Source: an uncultured Anaeromassilibacillus sp.
GTDB taxonomy: Bacteria > Bacillota > Clostridia > Oscillospirales > Acutalibacteraceae
DNA length: 18,465 nucleotides
Reading direction: 5' to 3'
NCBI GenBank assembly: GCA_945988865.1
Contig: CAMFTQ010000001.1
Span: 1-18,465 of the forward strand
Of the stretch, positions 1 through 9,729 are shown piece by piece. The position numbers were made by a program, and so were the translations under genes. Numbering within the stretch: the first letter of the stretch is position 1; every line of letters begins with the position of its first letter. The notes beneath the pieces were generated by a model. The model did not search any database. It had not been told where the DNA came from and was given only the letters and a program-made list of their open reading frames with translations.

Positions 1-1472
1 TCGGCTGTGTTCTGCGTTATTGCCTCTGTGTTGTCGAGGGTATCGGTCTTGAGCTTTGTTATGTCGGCTGTGTTTTGTGTTATGTTGGCTGCGTTTTGTG
101 CAACCGTGCTATCAATTACATCTATCTTGCTGTTAAGTTCATAGTATCTGCCGTCACTTACGAACGCAAATGCAGTCCAACTACCCTGCTCGTTGTCGTG
201 GGTGCGCTTATATGTAAACTCAGCACCGCCGATGATTTTTACTGTCTGCATATATTTATTGTCTGATACCTTATAGCAGTTCAAAATACCAAATGCGTTA
301 TTTGTCATATACTCAAACTCGCCCTGAAGAGAATTACCGACCTTGAAGAAATACTCCTTTTGCGTGTCGGTACAGCCGTTAAGCGTTGACAAATCATCAA
401 CCATACCTAAGTTGACTGCACCGTAGCTGTTAATTTGCTCTGCAAAATTGCTCCAGCCTACTATTATGCTTGCCTGTGAGCCTTCACCCCTCTGACATCT
501 TCTGGTGAACGTCTTAACTGCGTTGCTTACACCATCTATAACGGTCAGCTTCTGCATTTCACCTACCCAGTGTAAATAGCCGTAGGTTGAGCCTGTGGAA
601 ACGTTCAGCTCTGTTGAAAACGGCGGTGTTATGCTGTTAATCAGATATATTTTGCCGCCGTCGGTACAGCTGTTGAGGTATTCAACACGTGATATATAGT
701 CGATTACTTCGATACTTGTATATCTGTCGTTAAACTCATCAAAGACTTCCTCGGCTATTTTTGGCATCGTGACAGCACCGTCTGCGAGCTTGTCTGTAGT
801 TACCGCACCTCTTGAAATATTACCATCCACTATTGCGTTTGGTGCAATAGTGCCGTGAACTACAGCGTCTTTTGCAAGCTTTGCTGCTGTGACACAGTTG
901 TTGGCAAGCTTGTCTGTAGTTACCGAAAAATCCTGCAATTCATATACACCCTCGGCACGAACCTTAGTATCTACAAATTTTTCTGTTTCTCTGTCATAAA
1001 CAAACCAATTCTTGTTACTACCAATGTATGGCAGCTTGCTCTGCTCTGTTACAATCTGCTTTAAAATTTCATTGAGCCTTTTTTCGTATTCCAGAAATTC
1101 TGCATTTTGCTTTTCCGAAAAGCAGTCGCCAAACTCAATGGTATCGCCCACAATCAGGTGTGTAGTGTTTGTATGGTAAACCTCGCCTGTATCGTTAAAG
1201 GCTTTTATCTGAAGCGTAACAATACCGCCTTTGAAAATATGCTCGTCTTTAACCTCCCATATAATTTCTGTGCCGTCATCTGTTTTTGTGCTGTCGGGTA
1301 TAAAATAATTTACTGTGCCGTCGTCAAATTTGAGATAAATTCGGTAAAACCATTCTCCCTGTGTGCTGTCAGAGATAAAAAATCTTACCGTTTTGTGAGC
1401 GTTGTCGCCTGTAAAGCCTATTTTTCGCTCACATTTCGGAACAATGAATTGTCCGTTTTGGATCATTATCAT
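1..1472 (-). CDS. Phage tail-fibre / baseplate-like protein, C-terminus cut by window edge
   Basis: This is an open frame of 490 codons with no stop before the left edge. I checked it codon by codon on the minus strand. Start ATG at 1472 follows a GGAGGTG ribosome binding site at about 8 bases; a second in-frame ATG lies two codons later. Visible layout: a beta-rich N-terminal region (about 1-115) of the kind that anchors phage baseplate proteins; a Glu/Lys/Gln-rich, probably coiled-coil stretch (about 118-145); short repeats of the type VTTDKLA (183-241); two similar modules, each starting LN(S/G)CTD (266-271 and 364-369) and ending W(S/T)xF (340-343 and 432-435), resembling pyocin-knob receptor-binding domains; then NTADIT-like repeats (about 458-490) typical of trimeric fibres. 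Likely role, by inference: host-surface binding by a phage tail or tailocin. No other phage gene is visible, and the gene starts just past the uvrA terminator. The exact family is not recognised. Confidence 0.72.
   Translation of the reverse strand, partial: MIMIQNGQFIVPKCERKIGFTGDNAHKTVRFFISDSTQGEWFYRIYLKFDDGTVNYFIPDSTKTDDGTEIIWEVKDEHIFKGGIVTLQIKAFNDTGEVYHTNTTHLIVGDTIEFGDCFSEKQNAEFLEYEKRLNEILKQIVTEQSKLPYIGSNKNWFVYDRETEKFVDTKVRAEGVYELQDFSVTTDKLANNCVTAAKLAKDAVVHGTIAPNAIVDGNISRGAVTTDKLADGAVTMPKIAEEVFDEFNDRYTSIEVIDYISRVEYLNSCTDGGKIYLINSITPPFSTELNVSTGSTYGYLHWVGEMQKLTVIDGVSNAVKTFTRRCQRGEGSQASIIVGWSNFAEQINSYGAVNLGMVDDLSTLNGCTDTQKEYFFKVGNSLQGEFEYMTNNAFGILNCYKVSDNKYMQTVKIIGGAEFTYKRTHDNEQGSWTAFAFVSDGRYYELNSKIDVIDSTVAQNAANITQNTADITKLKTDTLDNTEAITQNTA
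787..925 (-). repeat. Direct repeat within the tail-fibre gene (TTDKLA motifs)
   Basis: The same 19 bases occur at 787-805 and 907-925, 120 bases (40 codons) apart. They encode the repeated peptide VTTDKLA; a diverged copy (VTAAKLA) lies between them. Such short repeats are common in phage fibre shafts and can recombine. The identity at DNA level, not only at protein level, suggests a recent duplication or gene conversion. Confidence 0.7.
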
Positions 1473-1497
1473 TAAATACACCTCCAACCTTAGGCAT

Positions 1498-1534
1498 AAA
1501 AAAAGAAAAGTTGCACTCAAAAATGCAACTTTTC
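1498..1534 (-). terminator. Rho-independent terminator after uvrA
   Basis: An 11-bp perfect stem (1505-1515 with 1524-1534; arms GAAAAGTTGCA and TGCAACTTTTC) with an 8-base loop is followed, on the minus strand, by seven T (1504-1498). It lies 27 bases after the uvrA stop codon and ends the ftsH-uvrA unit. The next minus-strand gene starts only 25 bases beyond it. Confidence 0.88.
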
Positions 1535-1561
1535 AAAAATAATTTTATTTTTGTGAAATTT

Positions 1562-4384
1562 TTATTCAAGAAGTGGCTTTAAATACTGCCCTGTGTAGGA
1601 TTCCTTCACCATACACACCTGCTCGGGAGTACCCTGAGCTACAATTTGTCCTCCCATATCTCCGCCCTCGGGGCCTAAATCTATAATATGGTCGGCAGTC
1701 TTGATAAGATCAAGGTTATGCTCGATTACAACAACAGTGTTGCCTGTGTCAACAAGCTTTTGCAAAACCTCTATAAGCTTGTGAACGTCTGCTATGTGAA
1801 GTCCTGTTGTCGGCTCGTCAAGGATATAAATAGTTTTGCCCGTACTGCGTTTTGAAAGCTCTGTTGCAAGCTTAACTCGCTGAGCCTCGCCGCCTGACAG
1901 CGTTGTTGCAGGCTGACCCAGCTTGATGTAGCCAAGTCCTACTTCACACAGAGTTTTTATTTTTCTTGCTATTTTCGGAATATTGCCGAAAAATTCACAC
2001 GCTTCCTCTGCCGTCATTTCAAGAACATCGTGAATAGTTTTGCCCTTGTACCTGACTTCAAGCGTTTCTCTATTATACCTTTTGCCCTTGCACACCTCGC
2101 AGGGAACGTAAATATCGGGCAAAAAGTGCATCTCGATTTTGATAATTCCGTCACCCTGACAAGCCTCGCATCTGCCGCCCTTTACATTAAACGAAAATCT
2201 GCCTGCCGAAAAACCACGCATTTTTGCTTCTGAGGTTGAGGCAAAAAGCTCTCTTATATCGGTAAAAACGCCTGTGTATGTCGCAGGGTTTGAGCGAGGA
2301 GTTCTGCCGATAGGGCTTTGATTTATGTCGATAACCTTGTCAAGATTTTCAATTCCTCTTATTTCCTTGTGAGCACCGCTTCTTGTTTTTGCACGGTTTA
2401 ATTCACTTGCAAGGCGGTTATACAAAATTGAATTGATAAGTGACGACTTGCCCGAGCCTGACACACCTGTTACGCAAACAAGCTTGCCAAGCGGAATTTT
2501 TACGTTGATGTTCTTCAGGTTGTTCTGCCTTGCGCCGATAATTTCAATGAATTTGCCGTTGCCCTCACGCCTTTTTTCGGGAACAGGGATTTGCCTTTTT
2601 CCGCTTAAATACATACCTGTTATTGAACGGTCGCACTGTTTAATTTCGTCAAGCGTACCGCAGCAGACGATTTCACCGCCGTGAACTCCTGCGCCCGGTC
2701 CTACATCAACAATATAATCGGCTGACGTCATAGTTTCTTCGTCATGCTCAACTACTATTACGGTATTACCCAAGTCACGAAGCCTTTGCAGAGTTTTAAT
2801 GAGCTTTGAGTTATCTCTTTGGTGAAGTCCTATGCTCGGCTCGTCAAGAATATAAACTACTCCCATAAGGTAGCTGCCTATCTGCGTTGCAAGGCGGATA
2901 CGCTGACTTTCGCCGCCGCTAAGCGTTCCCGATGAGCGTGAAAGCGTCAGGTAGCCAAGTCCTACGCTGTTTAAAAATCCAAGACGCTCCTTAATTTCCT
3001 TTAAAATAGATTTTGCTATCATCTGCTCACGCTCTGAAAGCACAAGGCTGTCAATAAATTCTATTGCGTCAACTACCGACTTGTCGCAAAGCTCGCTTAT
3101 ATTGATACCGCCGACTGTTACCGACAAGCTCTCCTTTGAAAGACGTCTGCCGTGGCACTCGTCACAGGGGATTTCAGCCATAAAGCCTGTTATTTCTTCT
3201 TTTATCCAGTTGCTCTGCGTTTCGTTATATCGCCTTTGCAGGTTGTTAATAACTCCCTCAAACGCAACCTCATAATTACCCTCGCCAAAGGCGGTGGAGC
3301 GTTTAACCTTGATTTTTTCACCCTTTGTACCGTAAAGCAGAATATCTACAATTTTTTCGTCTAAATCCTTGATAGGCGTATCAAGAGAAAAGCCGTAGTG
3401 CTTTGCAAGGCCGTTAAAATACATATTTGCAATAGTGTTGCCCTCCATCGCCCAACCGCTTGCCTTGATACCGCCCTGATTGACAGACAGACTGCTGTCG
3501 GGGATAACAAGTGACGGATCTATCTTCATAAATACGCCCAGTCCGGTACATTTTTTACACGCACCAAAGGGGTTGTTAAAGGAAAACATTCTCGGCGACA
3601 GCTCGTCAATGCTTATGCCATGCTCGGGGCAGGCGTAGTTGAGTGAAAAGAGCATATCCTCACCGCCGACAACGGAAACTACCATAAGTCCGTTTGTAAG
3701 TGATGACGCTGTTTCAAGGCTGTCTGCAAGACGTGAGCGTATTTCGTCATTTATCACAAGCCTGTCTATTACGATTTCTATATTATGCTTTTTGTTTTTT
3801 TCAAGCTTTATTTCCTCTGACAAATCATAAATAATGCCGTCAACCCTCGCACGTACAAAACCGCCCTTGCGAGCCTTTTCAAGCTCCTTTGTATGCTCGC
3901 CCTTTTTGCCCTTAATTACGGGAGCCATTATCTGAATTTTTGTGCCTTTGTCAAGCGACAGCACCTTATCCACAATCTGGTCTATCGTCTGCTGACGGAT
4001 TTCTTTTCCGCAGACAGGGCAGTGCGGAACGCCTATTCTTGCGTACAGAAGTCTTAAATAGTCGTAAATTTCCGTAACCGTTCCTACAGTTGAGCGTGGA
4101 TTTTTTGACGTAGTTTTCTGGTCGATGGAAATTGAAGGAGAAAGTCCGCTGATGTTATCTACATCGGGCTTTTCCATCTGACCTAAAAACATTCTTGCAT
4201 AGGACGAAAGGCTCTCGACGTATCTTCTTTGTCCTTCGGCATAGATAGTGTCAAAGGCAAGCGATGATTTACCCGAACCGGAAAGACCTGTTATTACAAC
4301 AAGCTTGTCACGTGGGATTTCTACATCTATATTTTTCAGATTATGAACCCTTGCGCCCTTTACAATAATACTGTTGCTGCTCAT
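1562..4384 (-). CDS. uvrA: Excinuclease ABC subunit A (UvrA)
   Basis: This is the DNA damage-recognition ATPase of nucleotide excision repair; as a dimer it loads UvrB at lesions. The 940 residues match the family length. Two ABC modules are visible: Walker [10 protein letters not shown] (33-41) with signature LSGGES (488-493) and Walker B ILDEP (512-516); then GVSGSGKSS (from 640) with LSGGEA (829-834) and ILDEP (854-858). The zinc modules show C252-P-E-H255 with C276/C279, and C739/C742 with C762/C765, so the first module pairs Cys with His where many UvrA proteins have Cys-x2-Cys. ATG start, with GAGGTAA 4 bases upstream. It lies 59 bases after ftsH across a hairpin and probably shares its promoter. 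uvrB is not adjacent, and I saw no GAAC-N4-GTTC LexA-type box in the short upstream gap, so damage induction is not evident here. Confidence 0.98.
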   Translation of the reverse strand: MSSNSIIVKGARVHNLKNIDVEIPRDKLVVITGLSGSGKSSLAFDTIYAEGQRRYVESLSSYARMFLGQMEKPDVDNISGLSPSISIDQKTTSKNPRSTVGTVTEIYDYLRLLYARIGVPHCPVCGKEIRQQTIDQIVDKVLSLDKGTKIQIMAPVIKGKKGEHTKELEKARKGGFVRARVDGIIYDLSEEIKLEKNKKHNIEIVIDRLVINDEIRSRLADSLETASSLTNGLMVVSVVGGEDMLFSLNYACPEHGISIDELSPRMFSFNNPFGACKKCTGLGVFMKIDPSLVIPDSSLSVNQGGIKASGWAMEGNTIANMYFNGLAKHYGFSLDTPIKDLDEKIVDILLYGTKGEKIKVKRSTAFGEGNYEVAFEGVINNLQRRYNETQSNWIKEEITGFMAEIPCDECHGRRLSKESLSVTVGGINISELCDKSVVDAIEFIDSLVLSEREQMIAKSILKEIKERLGFLNSVGLGYLTLSRSSGTLSGGESQRIRLATQIGSYLMGVVYILDEPSIGLHQRDNSKLIKTLQRLRDLGNTVIVVEHDEETMTSADYIVDVGPGAGVHGGEIVCCGTLDEIKQCDRSITGMYLSGKRQIPVPEKRREGNGKFIEIIGARQNNLKNINVKIPLGKLVCVTGVSGSGKSSLINSILYNRLASELNRAKTRSGAHKEIRGIENLDKVIDINQSPIGRTPRSNPATYTGVFTDIRELFASTSEAKMRGFSAGRFSFNVKGGRCEACQGDGIIKIEMHFLPDIYVPCEVCKGKRYNRETLEVRYKGKTIHDVLEMTAEEACEFFGNIPKIARKIKTLCEVGLGYIKLGQPATTLSGGEAQRVKLATELSKRSTGKTIYILDEPTTGLHIADVHKLIEVLQKLVDTGNTVVVIEHNLDLIKTADHIIDLGPEGGDMGGQIVAQGTPEQVCMVKESYTGQYLKPLLE

Positions 4385-4410
4385 AAATTACCTCATCTGT
4401 AAATCTCAAA

Positions 4411-4435
4411 ACAGGGCGGCTGTCTGCCACCCTGC
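4411..4435 (-). terminator. Hairpin in the ftsH-uvrA gap, possible attenuator
   Basis: GC-rich arms GCAGGGTGGC and GCCGCCCTGT can form 10 pairs, two of them G-T, around a 5-base loop on the minus-strand transcript. The hairpin starts 8 bases after the ftsH stop. It is followed by only three T (four if the last G-T pair stays open), so it may be a partial terminator that lowers uvrA expression relative to ftsH, or a 3'-end stabiliser of the ftsH message. Confidence 0.5.
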
Positions 4436-4443
4436 TTAGCTTA

Positions 4444-6462
4444 TTATTCCTCTGTTTCTTCGTCCTCTGACTGCTCGGGTTCTGTGTATGTTCCCTTCAT
4501 AACTGCGTCAAAGTCCTCTGCGCCCATCTTTTCGTACTTAATAAGGTACTGTGCAACCTGATGGAGCTTATCAATATTATCTGTGAGTATCTGCTCGCAG
4601 TGCTTGTAGCCGTTTTGGATAATCTCAAGCACAGCCTTGTCGATTTTTGCGGCTGTTTCTTCTGAATAATCCTGTACGTGTCCCATATCTCTGCCGATAA
4701 ACACCTCGTTGTTGCCCGAACCGTAGCAAACAGGGCCTAACTCCTCTGTCATACCGTACTTTGTAACCATAGCCTTGGCTGTTTTTGTCGCTCTTTCAAT
4801 ATCGTTTGAAGCGCCTGTAGAAACGTCCTTCAGAATGATAGCCTCGGCAACACGACCGCCTAAGAGCGTCACTATATTTTCGAGCATTTCCTGACGTGAG
4901 TTATACGACTTATCCTCTGACGGCAGGCTCATTGTAAAGCCACCTGCCATACCTCTTGGTATAATCGAAATCTGATGAACAGGGTCCTGAGTTTCAAGGA
5001 AGTAATGCGCAATAGCGTGGCCTGCCTCGTGATAGGCTGTGAGCTTCTTCTCTTTTTCGCTCATTACCTTTGACTTCTTTTCAGTGCCGACTACAACCTT
5101 GATTGTAGCTTCTTCAATTTCAGCCATTGTAATAGCCTTTTTGTCCTTACGTGCCGCAAGAAGTGCCGCCTCGTTTAAGAGGTTTTCAAGGTCTGCACCT
5201 GTAAAGCCTGCCGTCTGCTTTGCGATAGTCTTTAACTTTACATCGGGAGCAAGCGGTTTTTCTCTTGCGTGAACCTTGAGTATTGCTTCACGTCCGTTAA
5301 TATCGGGATGTCCTACGATAACCTGTCTGTCAAAACGTCCCGGACGCATAAGCGCAGGGTCGAGAATGTCGGGGCGGTTGGTAGCGGCAATCATAATAAC
5401 TCCCTCGTTTGCGCCGAAGCCGTCCATCTCTACAAGAAGCTGGTTAAGAGTCTGCTCACGCTCATCGTGGCCGCCTCCTAAGCCTGCACCTCTCTGTCTG
5501 CCTACTGCGTCAATTTCGTCAATAAATATAATACACGGTGAGTTTTTCTTAGCCTGTTCAAAAAGGTCACGTACACGTGAAGCACCTACGCCGACAAACA
5601 TTTCTACAAAGTCAGAGCCTGAAATTGAGAAAAACGGCACTCCGGCTTCGCCTGCAACTGCTCTTGCGATTAACGTTTTACCTGTACCGGGAGGGCCTAC
5701 AAGAAGAACGCCCTTGGGGATTCTTGCACCTAAGGAGTTGAATTTTGTAGGATTTTTCAGAAATTCTACAATTTCCTCAAGCTCCTCCTTTTCCTCGTCA
5801 GCACCGGCTACATCGTCAAACGTAGTCTTGCGTTTTTCGTCATTCATATTCTTAATTTTTGCCTTGCCGAAGTTCATTTCCTTTCCGCCAAGACCGCCGC
5901 CGCCCATTCTTTTGAAAATGAGCATATAGAAAGCGACAAATATTACACCCATTATGAGGTAAGGAATAAACGAAAGCCAGAAGCTGTTGTCTGTTACAGG
6001 CAGGTCAAATTCGAGCTTATCGTCAGGGTGAGCCTCATTATACTCATCGATATACGGTCTTATATCGTCCTTGAAGTCCTTGACGCTGCCGACCTGTGCA
6101 GTGATTTTTGTTGTCTTCTTTTTATCCGAAGTAACGTCTGTAGTGGCAGTGTTATTCTGCTTATCGTCAGCAGGCGTTGTCTGCGATGTTGACGGAGCGA
6201 ACAATGAAAAGCTGTTTGTGTTTTTAGTTTTTTCCTTGTTAAGCTCTTTGATATATTCTGCATCTACGTCAAGCGTAACTGTGCCTGTGCCCCAATCCGC
6301 CGTAAATGAATGTACCTTTTGCTCTCTGAACATCTCTAAAATTTCAGAATACTTGTAGCTGATTTTTGAGTTTGAGGTCATAACAAAAGCCATTACAAGC
6401 AAAATAACAATAGGTATTCCCAAATAAATAAGAAGATTTCTGCCGGTTTTCTTTTTGTTCAA
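4444..6462 (-). CDS. ftsH: ATP-dependent zinc metalloprotease FtsH
   Basis: This membrane-anchored hexameric AAA+ protease degrades misfolded and regulatory membrane and cytosolic proteins. Seen in the 672 residues: first membrane helix (about 10-28), an extracytoplasmic region with a Ser/Thr/Asn/Lys-rich linker (about 80-120), second membrane helix (about 162-184), Walker A GPPGTGKT (256-263), Walker B with D315/E316, and the zinc site HEAGH (H478, E479, H482) with likely third ligand D554 in the SNDIERAT motif. The C-terminus is acidic (DEETEE). The start is TTG at 6462, preceded by AAGGAG at 9 bases; the next Met lies inside the first helix, so TTG is the only sensible start. It has its own near-consensus promoter directly after tilS. 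The hpt gene that often sits between tilS and ftsH in Firmicutes is absent. Confidence 0.98.
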   Translation of the reverse strand: MNKKKTGRNLLIYLGIPIVILLVMAFVMTSNSKISYKYSEILEMFREQKVHSFTADWGTGTVTLDVDAEYIKELNKEKTKNTNSFSLFAPSTSQTTPADDKQNNTATTDVTSDKKKTTKITAQVGSVKDFKDDIRPYIDEYNEAHPDDKLEFDLPVTDNSFWLSFIPYLIMGVIFVAFYMLIFKRMGGGGLGGKEMNFGKAKIKNMNDEKRKTTFDDVAGADEEKEELEEIVEFLKNPTKFNSLGARIPKGVLLVGPPGTGKTLIARAVAGEAGVPFFSISGSDFVEMFVGVGASRVRDLFEQAKKNSPCIIFIDEIDAVGRQRGAGLGGGHDEREQTLNQLLVEMDGFGANEGVIMIAATNRPDILDPALMRPGRFDRQVIVGHPDINGREAILKVHAREKPLAPDVKLKTIAKQTAGFTGADLENLLNEAALLAARKDKKAITMAEIEEATIKVVVGTEKKSKVMSEKEKKLTAYHEAGHAIAHYFLETQDPVHQISIIPRGMAGGFTMSLPSEDKSYNSRQEMLENIVTLLGGRVAEAIILKDVSTGASNDIERATKTAKAMVTKYGMTEELGPVCYGSGNNEVFIGRDMGHVQDYSEETAAKIDKAVLEIIQNGYKHCEQILTDNIDKLHQVAQYLIKYEKMGAEDFDAVMKGTYTEPEQSEDEETEE

Positions 6463-6507
6463 TTAAAACTCACTCCTTGTTTTAGTATGTTTAAAAACAC
6501 CTTATTT

Positions 6508-6537
6508 ATAATAAAAACCGAATAGTGATACTGTCAA
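6508..6537 (-). promoter_or_regulatory. Sigma-A-type promoter for ftsH-uvrA
   Basis: On the minus strand, -35 TTGACA (6537-6532, perfect) is followed by an 18-base spacer and -10 TATTAT (6513-6508, 5 of 6). Only two bases separate the -35 box from the tilS stop codon. The predicted start near 6501 gives a leader of about 40 bases ending in the AAGGAG site of ftsH. No CtsR- or HrcA-like repeat was seen around it. Confidence 0.66.
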
Positions 6538-6539
6538 AA

Positions 6540-7868
6540 TCATTTTTCTTTTATGTCAATTAAAAAAAGCTCCTTTGTCTTTTTGGTGACTCTTGCTTTT
6601 TGTGACGCTCCTATACCCTCTATCCACAGCACATCATTACCGTTTGTGACAAGCAAAATACTGTTTCGCTTTTCTCTCGGGATTTTAAGCTCTATAAACA
6701 GCTTTTTAAGTGATTTTGTCACACAGCGGTTCGGCAAGGTAAAGGTATCACCCTCTTTTCTTGTTCTTACAACCGTATCTTCTGTGACAAATGAACTGTC
6801 AAAGCAGTTATTATCATTAACTATTGATTTATCAAATGATTTCTTTTCAAAAAAATAACTTTTGCCGTTATATAAAACTTCCAATTCAGAATTAAGCTTA
6901 ACAGGCTCAAGCTCGCAAATGCTGTCGCTTTCGTCTGTTATTCTGAAAACACCCTGTGAGCTGACGGCCTTTTTGCCGTTTTTAAGACAGACAGCACCGC
7001 CGTTTTGTATTATTTCAATACAAAGCTTTATATGTCTGCTGTCAGCTTCAGCACCGGATTGATTTATGATTAAAGCTATCATCTGTGACAATAAGGCTTT
7101 TGGTACTCTTTTTAGCATATCACAGCTATAGCCGTTTTTGCAAGTACATTTTAATAAATTTTCGTATGCAATTTTCTCAAAATATTCATTTATCTGCCTC
7201 ATTCTGTCGAAAAAGTCAACGCTTCCGGCAATAAAGGACTGATTTATTTCGGTTAGAACAGGGATTACGTTGTGCCTGATTTTGTTTCTTGTGTATTCGT
7301 CAGTCAGGTTTGAGCTGTCTGTTACATACGAAAAGTTGTTACTTTTGCAGTATTCTCTGATCTGCTTTGAAGTAACCTCTATAAGCGGTCTGTATATATT
7401 GCCACGAATTGCGGGAATACCGCACAAGCCGTTTAGCGATGTTCCCCTTGCTATGTTGTAGATAAGCGTTTCACAGCTGTCGTCTGCTGTGTGTGCCGTC
7501 AGGATTTTTGCGTTTTTTTCATCTGCAAGCTGTGAAAAGAACTCATACCTTACATTTCTGCCACACAGCTCCTCGCTGATTTTCTGCTTTTCTGACAAGG
7601 ACGCTATGTCAACGCTTTTTACAAAAAGAGGCACGTTATGATTTTTGCAAAGCTCTCTGACAAAATCCTCGTCACGCTCTGACTCTGCACCTCTTAGGTT
7701 ATGATTTACGTGCGCTGCAAAAACATTGAGCGAGTACAATTCTTTAAGACTTAAAATCACGTGAAAAAGGCTGACCGAATCTGCTCCGCCCGACAATGCA
7801 ATTATTACGCTGTCGCCCTTATTGAGCATATTATATTTTTCGATTGTATGTAAAACCTTATTCCTCAC
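6540..7868 (-). CDS. tilS: tRNA(Ile)-lysidine synthase TilS
   Basis: This enzyme attaches lysine to C34 of tRNA-Ile(CAU), using ATP, so that it reads AUA instead of AUG; it is normally essential. The N-terminal PP-loop ATPase motif SGGADS (26-31) is intact. It is followed by the conserved AHTADD and the RNxIRHNVIPVL segment. The C-terminal TilS domain has the characteristic SLKKLFIELKIPREKR stretch (from 386) and ends after a lysine-rich segment. Length 442 is usual. The start is GTG at 7868, overlapping the dnaB 3' end by 11 bases; GGAGGG just upstream, inside dnaB, gives the spacing. The overlap suggests translational coupling with dnaB. It is the last gene before the ftsH promoter. Confidence 0.95.
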   Translation of the reverse strand: MRNKVLHTIEKYNMLNKGDSVIIALSGGADSVSLFHVILSLKELYSLNVFAAHVNHNLRGAESERDEDFVRELCKNHNVPLFVKSVDIASLSEKQKISEELCGRNVRYEFFSQLADEKNAKILTAHTADDSCETLIYNIARGTSLNGLCGIPAIRGNIYRPLIEVTSKQIREYCKSNNFSYVTDSSNLTDEYTRNKIRHNVIPVLTEINQSFIAGSVDFFDRMRQINEYFEKIAYENLLKCTCKNGYSCDMLKRVPKALLSQMIALIINQSGAEADSRHIKLCIEIIQNGGAVCLKNGKKAVSSQGVFRITDESDSICELEPVKLNSELEVLYNGKSYFFEKKSFDKSIVNDNNCFDSSFVTEDTVVRTRKEGDTFTLPNRCVTKSLKKLFIELKIPREKRNSILLVTNGNDVLWIEGIGASQKARVTKKTKELFLIDIKEK

Positions 7869-9237
7869 GCATACCCTCCACAGAAGTAAAACGCATAAAC
7901 TCGCCCTGCCAATGAAGCTTTACGGTGTTCATAGCGCCGTGTCTGTTCTTAGCTACTATACATTCGCCCGAATTCTGGTCTGTTGACGGTGCTGCGTCTG
8001 AATCCTCGTCACGATTTTTGTCATAGTAGCCCTCACGATACAAAAACAGTACAATATCTGCGTCCTGCTCGATAGAACCCGAGTCACGCAAATCAGAAAG
8101 CTGCGGTCTGTGATCCTCTCTTTTTTCACTTGAACGTGAAAGCTGTGAAAGCGTGATAAGCGGAACGTTAAGCTCCTTAGCCATTATCTTGAGATTTCTT
8201 GTAATTTCCGAAATTTCCTGCACTCTGTTGTCTATTCTTTTACCGCTTGCCATAAGCTGTAAATAGTCGATTACAACTAAGTCAACGTTTTTAAGTCGTC
8301 TTAGCTTTGCTTTCATCTCTCCGACTGAAATACCCGGCGTGTCGTCAAGGTACATATCAGCCTTGCTAAGAACATCGCCTGCCGCTACAAGCCTTTGCCA
8401 TTCCTCTTCGCTTAGCTTGCCTGTTCTTAGCTTTGTACCCTCAACAAGTCCCTCTGTTGACAAAAGTCTTGACGCAAGCTGTTCCTTTGTCATTTCAAGC
8501 GAAAAGAACGCAACCTTTTTCTTTGCCGTAACAGAAACATAACGTGCAATATTCAGCGCAAAGCTTGTCTTACCCATACCGGGACGTGCGGCAAGCAGGA
8601 TAAGGTCGGAACGGTTAAGTCCCGTTATAACCTTGTCAAGGTCTGATATACCCGATGGAATCGGCTTCATTTTATCGTCAGTTTCGCTGTTTAACGAATC
8701 GAGCCTGTCAAACGTTTCAATGATAACCTCGTCAAGACGCTGCATACCGTTTACGTTTTTGCCTCGTCTGATGTCAAAAATCCTCTGCTCTGCCGAGTCA
8801 AGCAGTACAGACGGCTCATATTCGCCGCCTGATGCGTCCTCAACTATATCACGTGCAGCCGTTATAAGCTGTCTTACCTCAAACTTGTCACGGACAATCC
8901 TTGCATATACTTCAACATTTGAATATGACGGGCAGTTGTTGGCAAGCTGAAATAAATATGTTTTTCCTGTTGCTTCGTCAAAATCCTTGTCACGCTTGAG
9001 CGTTTCAAGCAGTGTTACAACGTCAACTGTCAGTCCGTCTGCGAACATTTCGAGCATCGCCCTGTAGATAACACGATGCGTTGTAACGTGAAAATAGTCA
9101 GGATTCGGCAGAATACCGACTACCCTGTCAAGGCAGACAGGCTCAAGGATAACAGCGCCAAGCACCGCCTGTTCCGCTTCGGGACTGTAGGGCAGGTTAA
9201 GGCCGTCATAGCCTGATGTAATATTTGAATTAGCCAT
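7858..9237 (-). CDS. dnaB: Replicative DNA helicase DnaB
   Basis: This hexameric helicase unwinds the replication fork and binds primase (called DnaC in Bacillus subtilis). The N-terminal helical domain begins with LPYSPEAEQAVLGAV (about 15-29). The RecA-like motor carries Walker A ARPGMGKT (217-224), the conserved SLEM segment, Walker B VVIDYLQLM (D324) and the LSQLSR and DLRDSGSIEQDAD motifs. Length 459 is typical and no intein interrupts it, although dnaB is a common intein site. Start ATG at 9237 has no good ribosome binding site in the usual place; an AGAGGAG sits about 24 bases upstream inside rplI, so coupling to rplI translation is likely. It lies 19 bases after rplI and overlaps tilS. 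Confidence 0.97.
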   Translation of the reverse strand: MANSNITSGYDGLNLPYSPEAEQAVLGAVILEPVCLDRVVGILPNPDYFHVTTHRVIYRAMLEMFADGLTVDVVTLLETLKRDKDFDEATGKTYLFQLANNCPSYSNVEVYARIVRDKFEVRQLITAARDIVEDASGGEYEPSVLLDSAEQRIFDIRRGKNVNGMQRLDEVIIETFDRLDSLNSETDDKMKPIPSGISDLDKVITGLNRSDLILLAARPGMGKTSFALNIARYVSVTAKKKVAFFSLEMTKEQLASRLLSTEGLVEGTKLRTGKLSEEEWQRLVAAGDVLSKADMYLDDTPGISVGEMKAKLRRLKNVDLVVIDYLQLMASGKRIDNRVQEISEITRNLKIMAKELNVPLITLSQLSRSSEKREDHRPQLSDLRDSGSIEQDADIVLFLYREGYYDKNRDEDSDAAPSTDQNSGECIVAKNRHGAMNTVKLHWQGEFMRFTSVEGMREE

Positions 9238-9256
9238 AGTTTTTAACCGTCTTTCG

Positions 9257-9706
9257 TTACTGCTCCTCTGACACCTGAACCTTTACGCTTGCGGTAATGC
9301 CTGAGTAGAGCTTGATTTCAGCATTATATGTGCCGAATGCCTTGATTTCGCTGTCAAGAATAATCTTTCTTTTATCAACGTCAATACCCTTCTGACGTTT
9401 GATTTCTGCGCTGATTTCCTTTGAGGTAACACTGCCGAAGAGCTTGCCGTTTTTGCCTGCCTTTGCAGTCATTTTAAAGGTTTCGCCCTCTAATGCAGAT
9501 TTTGCCTTTTTTGCCTCGTTTATCTGTGTTTCTACCTTAAAGTTTTTTGAATTTTCTGCGTTTCTGTACTCGTTCATAGCCTGAGCGTTAGCTTCCTTTG
9601 CAAGTCCCTTCGGGAAAAGGAAGTTTCTTGCATAGCCGTCTGCCGCATTTACAAGCTCGCCCTTTTTGCCGAGTGCTTTAACGTCCTGTAATAAAATAAC
9701 CTTCAT
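9257..9706 (-). CDS. rplI: 50S ribosomal protein bL9
   Basis: This protein binds 23S rRNA near the L1 stalk and helps limit frameshifting. The 149 residues show the conserved N-terminal signature ([17 protein letters not shown], then [13 protein letters not shown]), the long lysine-rich connecting helix and the C-terminal domain with GKLFGSVT. Start ATG at 9706 follows a perfect AGGAGG at 8 bases. It sits between gdpP (23 bases) and dnaB (19 bases), the order seen in Bacillus and many Clostridia. Confidence 0.98.
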   Translation of the reverse strand: MKVILLQDVKALGKKGELVNAADGYARNFLFPKGLAKEANAQAMNEYRNAENSKNFKVETQINEAKKAKSALEGETFKMTAKAGKNGKLFGSVTSKEISAEIKRQKGIDVDKRKIILDSEIKAFGTYNAEIKLYSGITASVKVQVSEEQ

Positions 9707-9729
9707 TTTAATTACCTCCTGAAATACCT

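Noticed and set aside
1107..1475. Plus-strand open frame of 122 codons opposite the fibre gene
   Set aside because: The minus-strand frame is continuous over 490 codons with clear repeats and a ribosome binding site; the Cys/Phe-rich plus frame is its shadow.
5276..5929. Open frame of 217 codons antisense to ftsH
   Set aside because: It lies opposite the most conserved part of ftsH, has Ser/Pro-rich composition typical of an antisense shadow, and matches no family I recognise.
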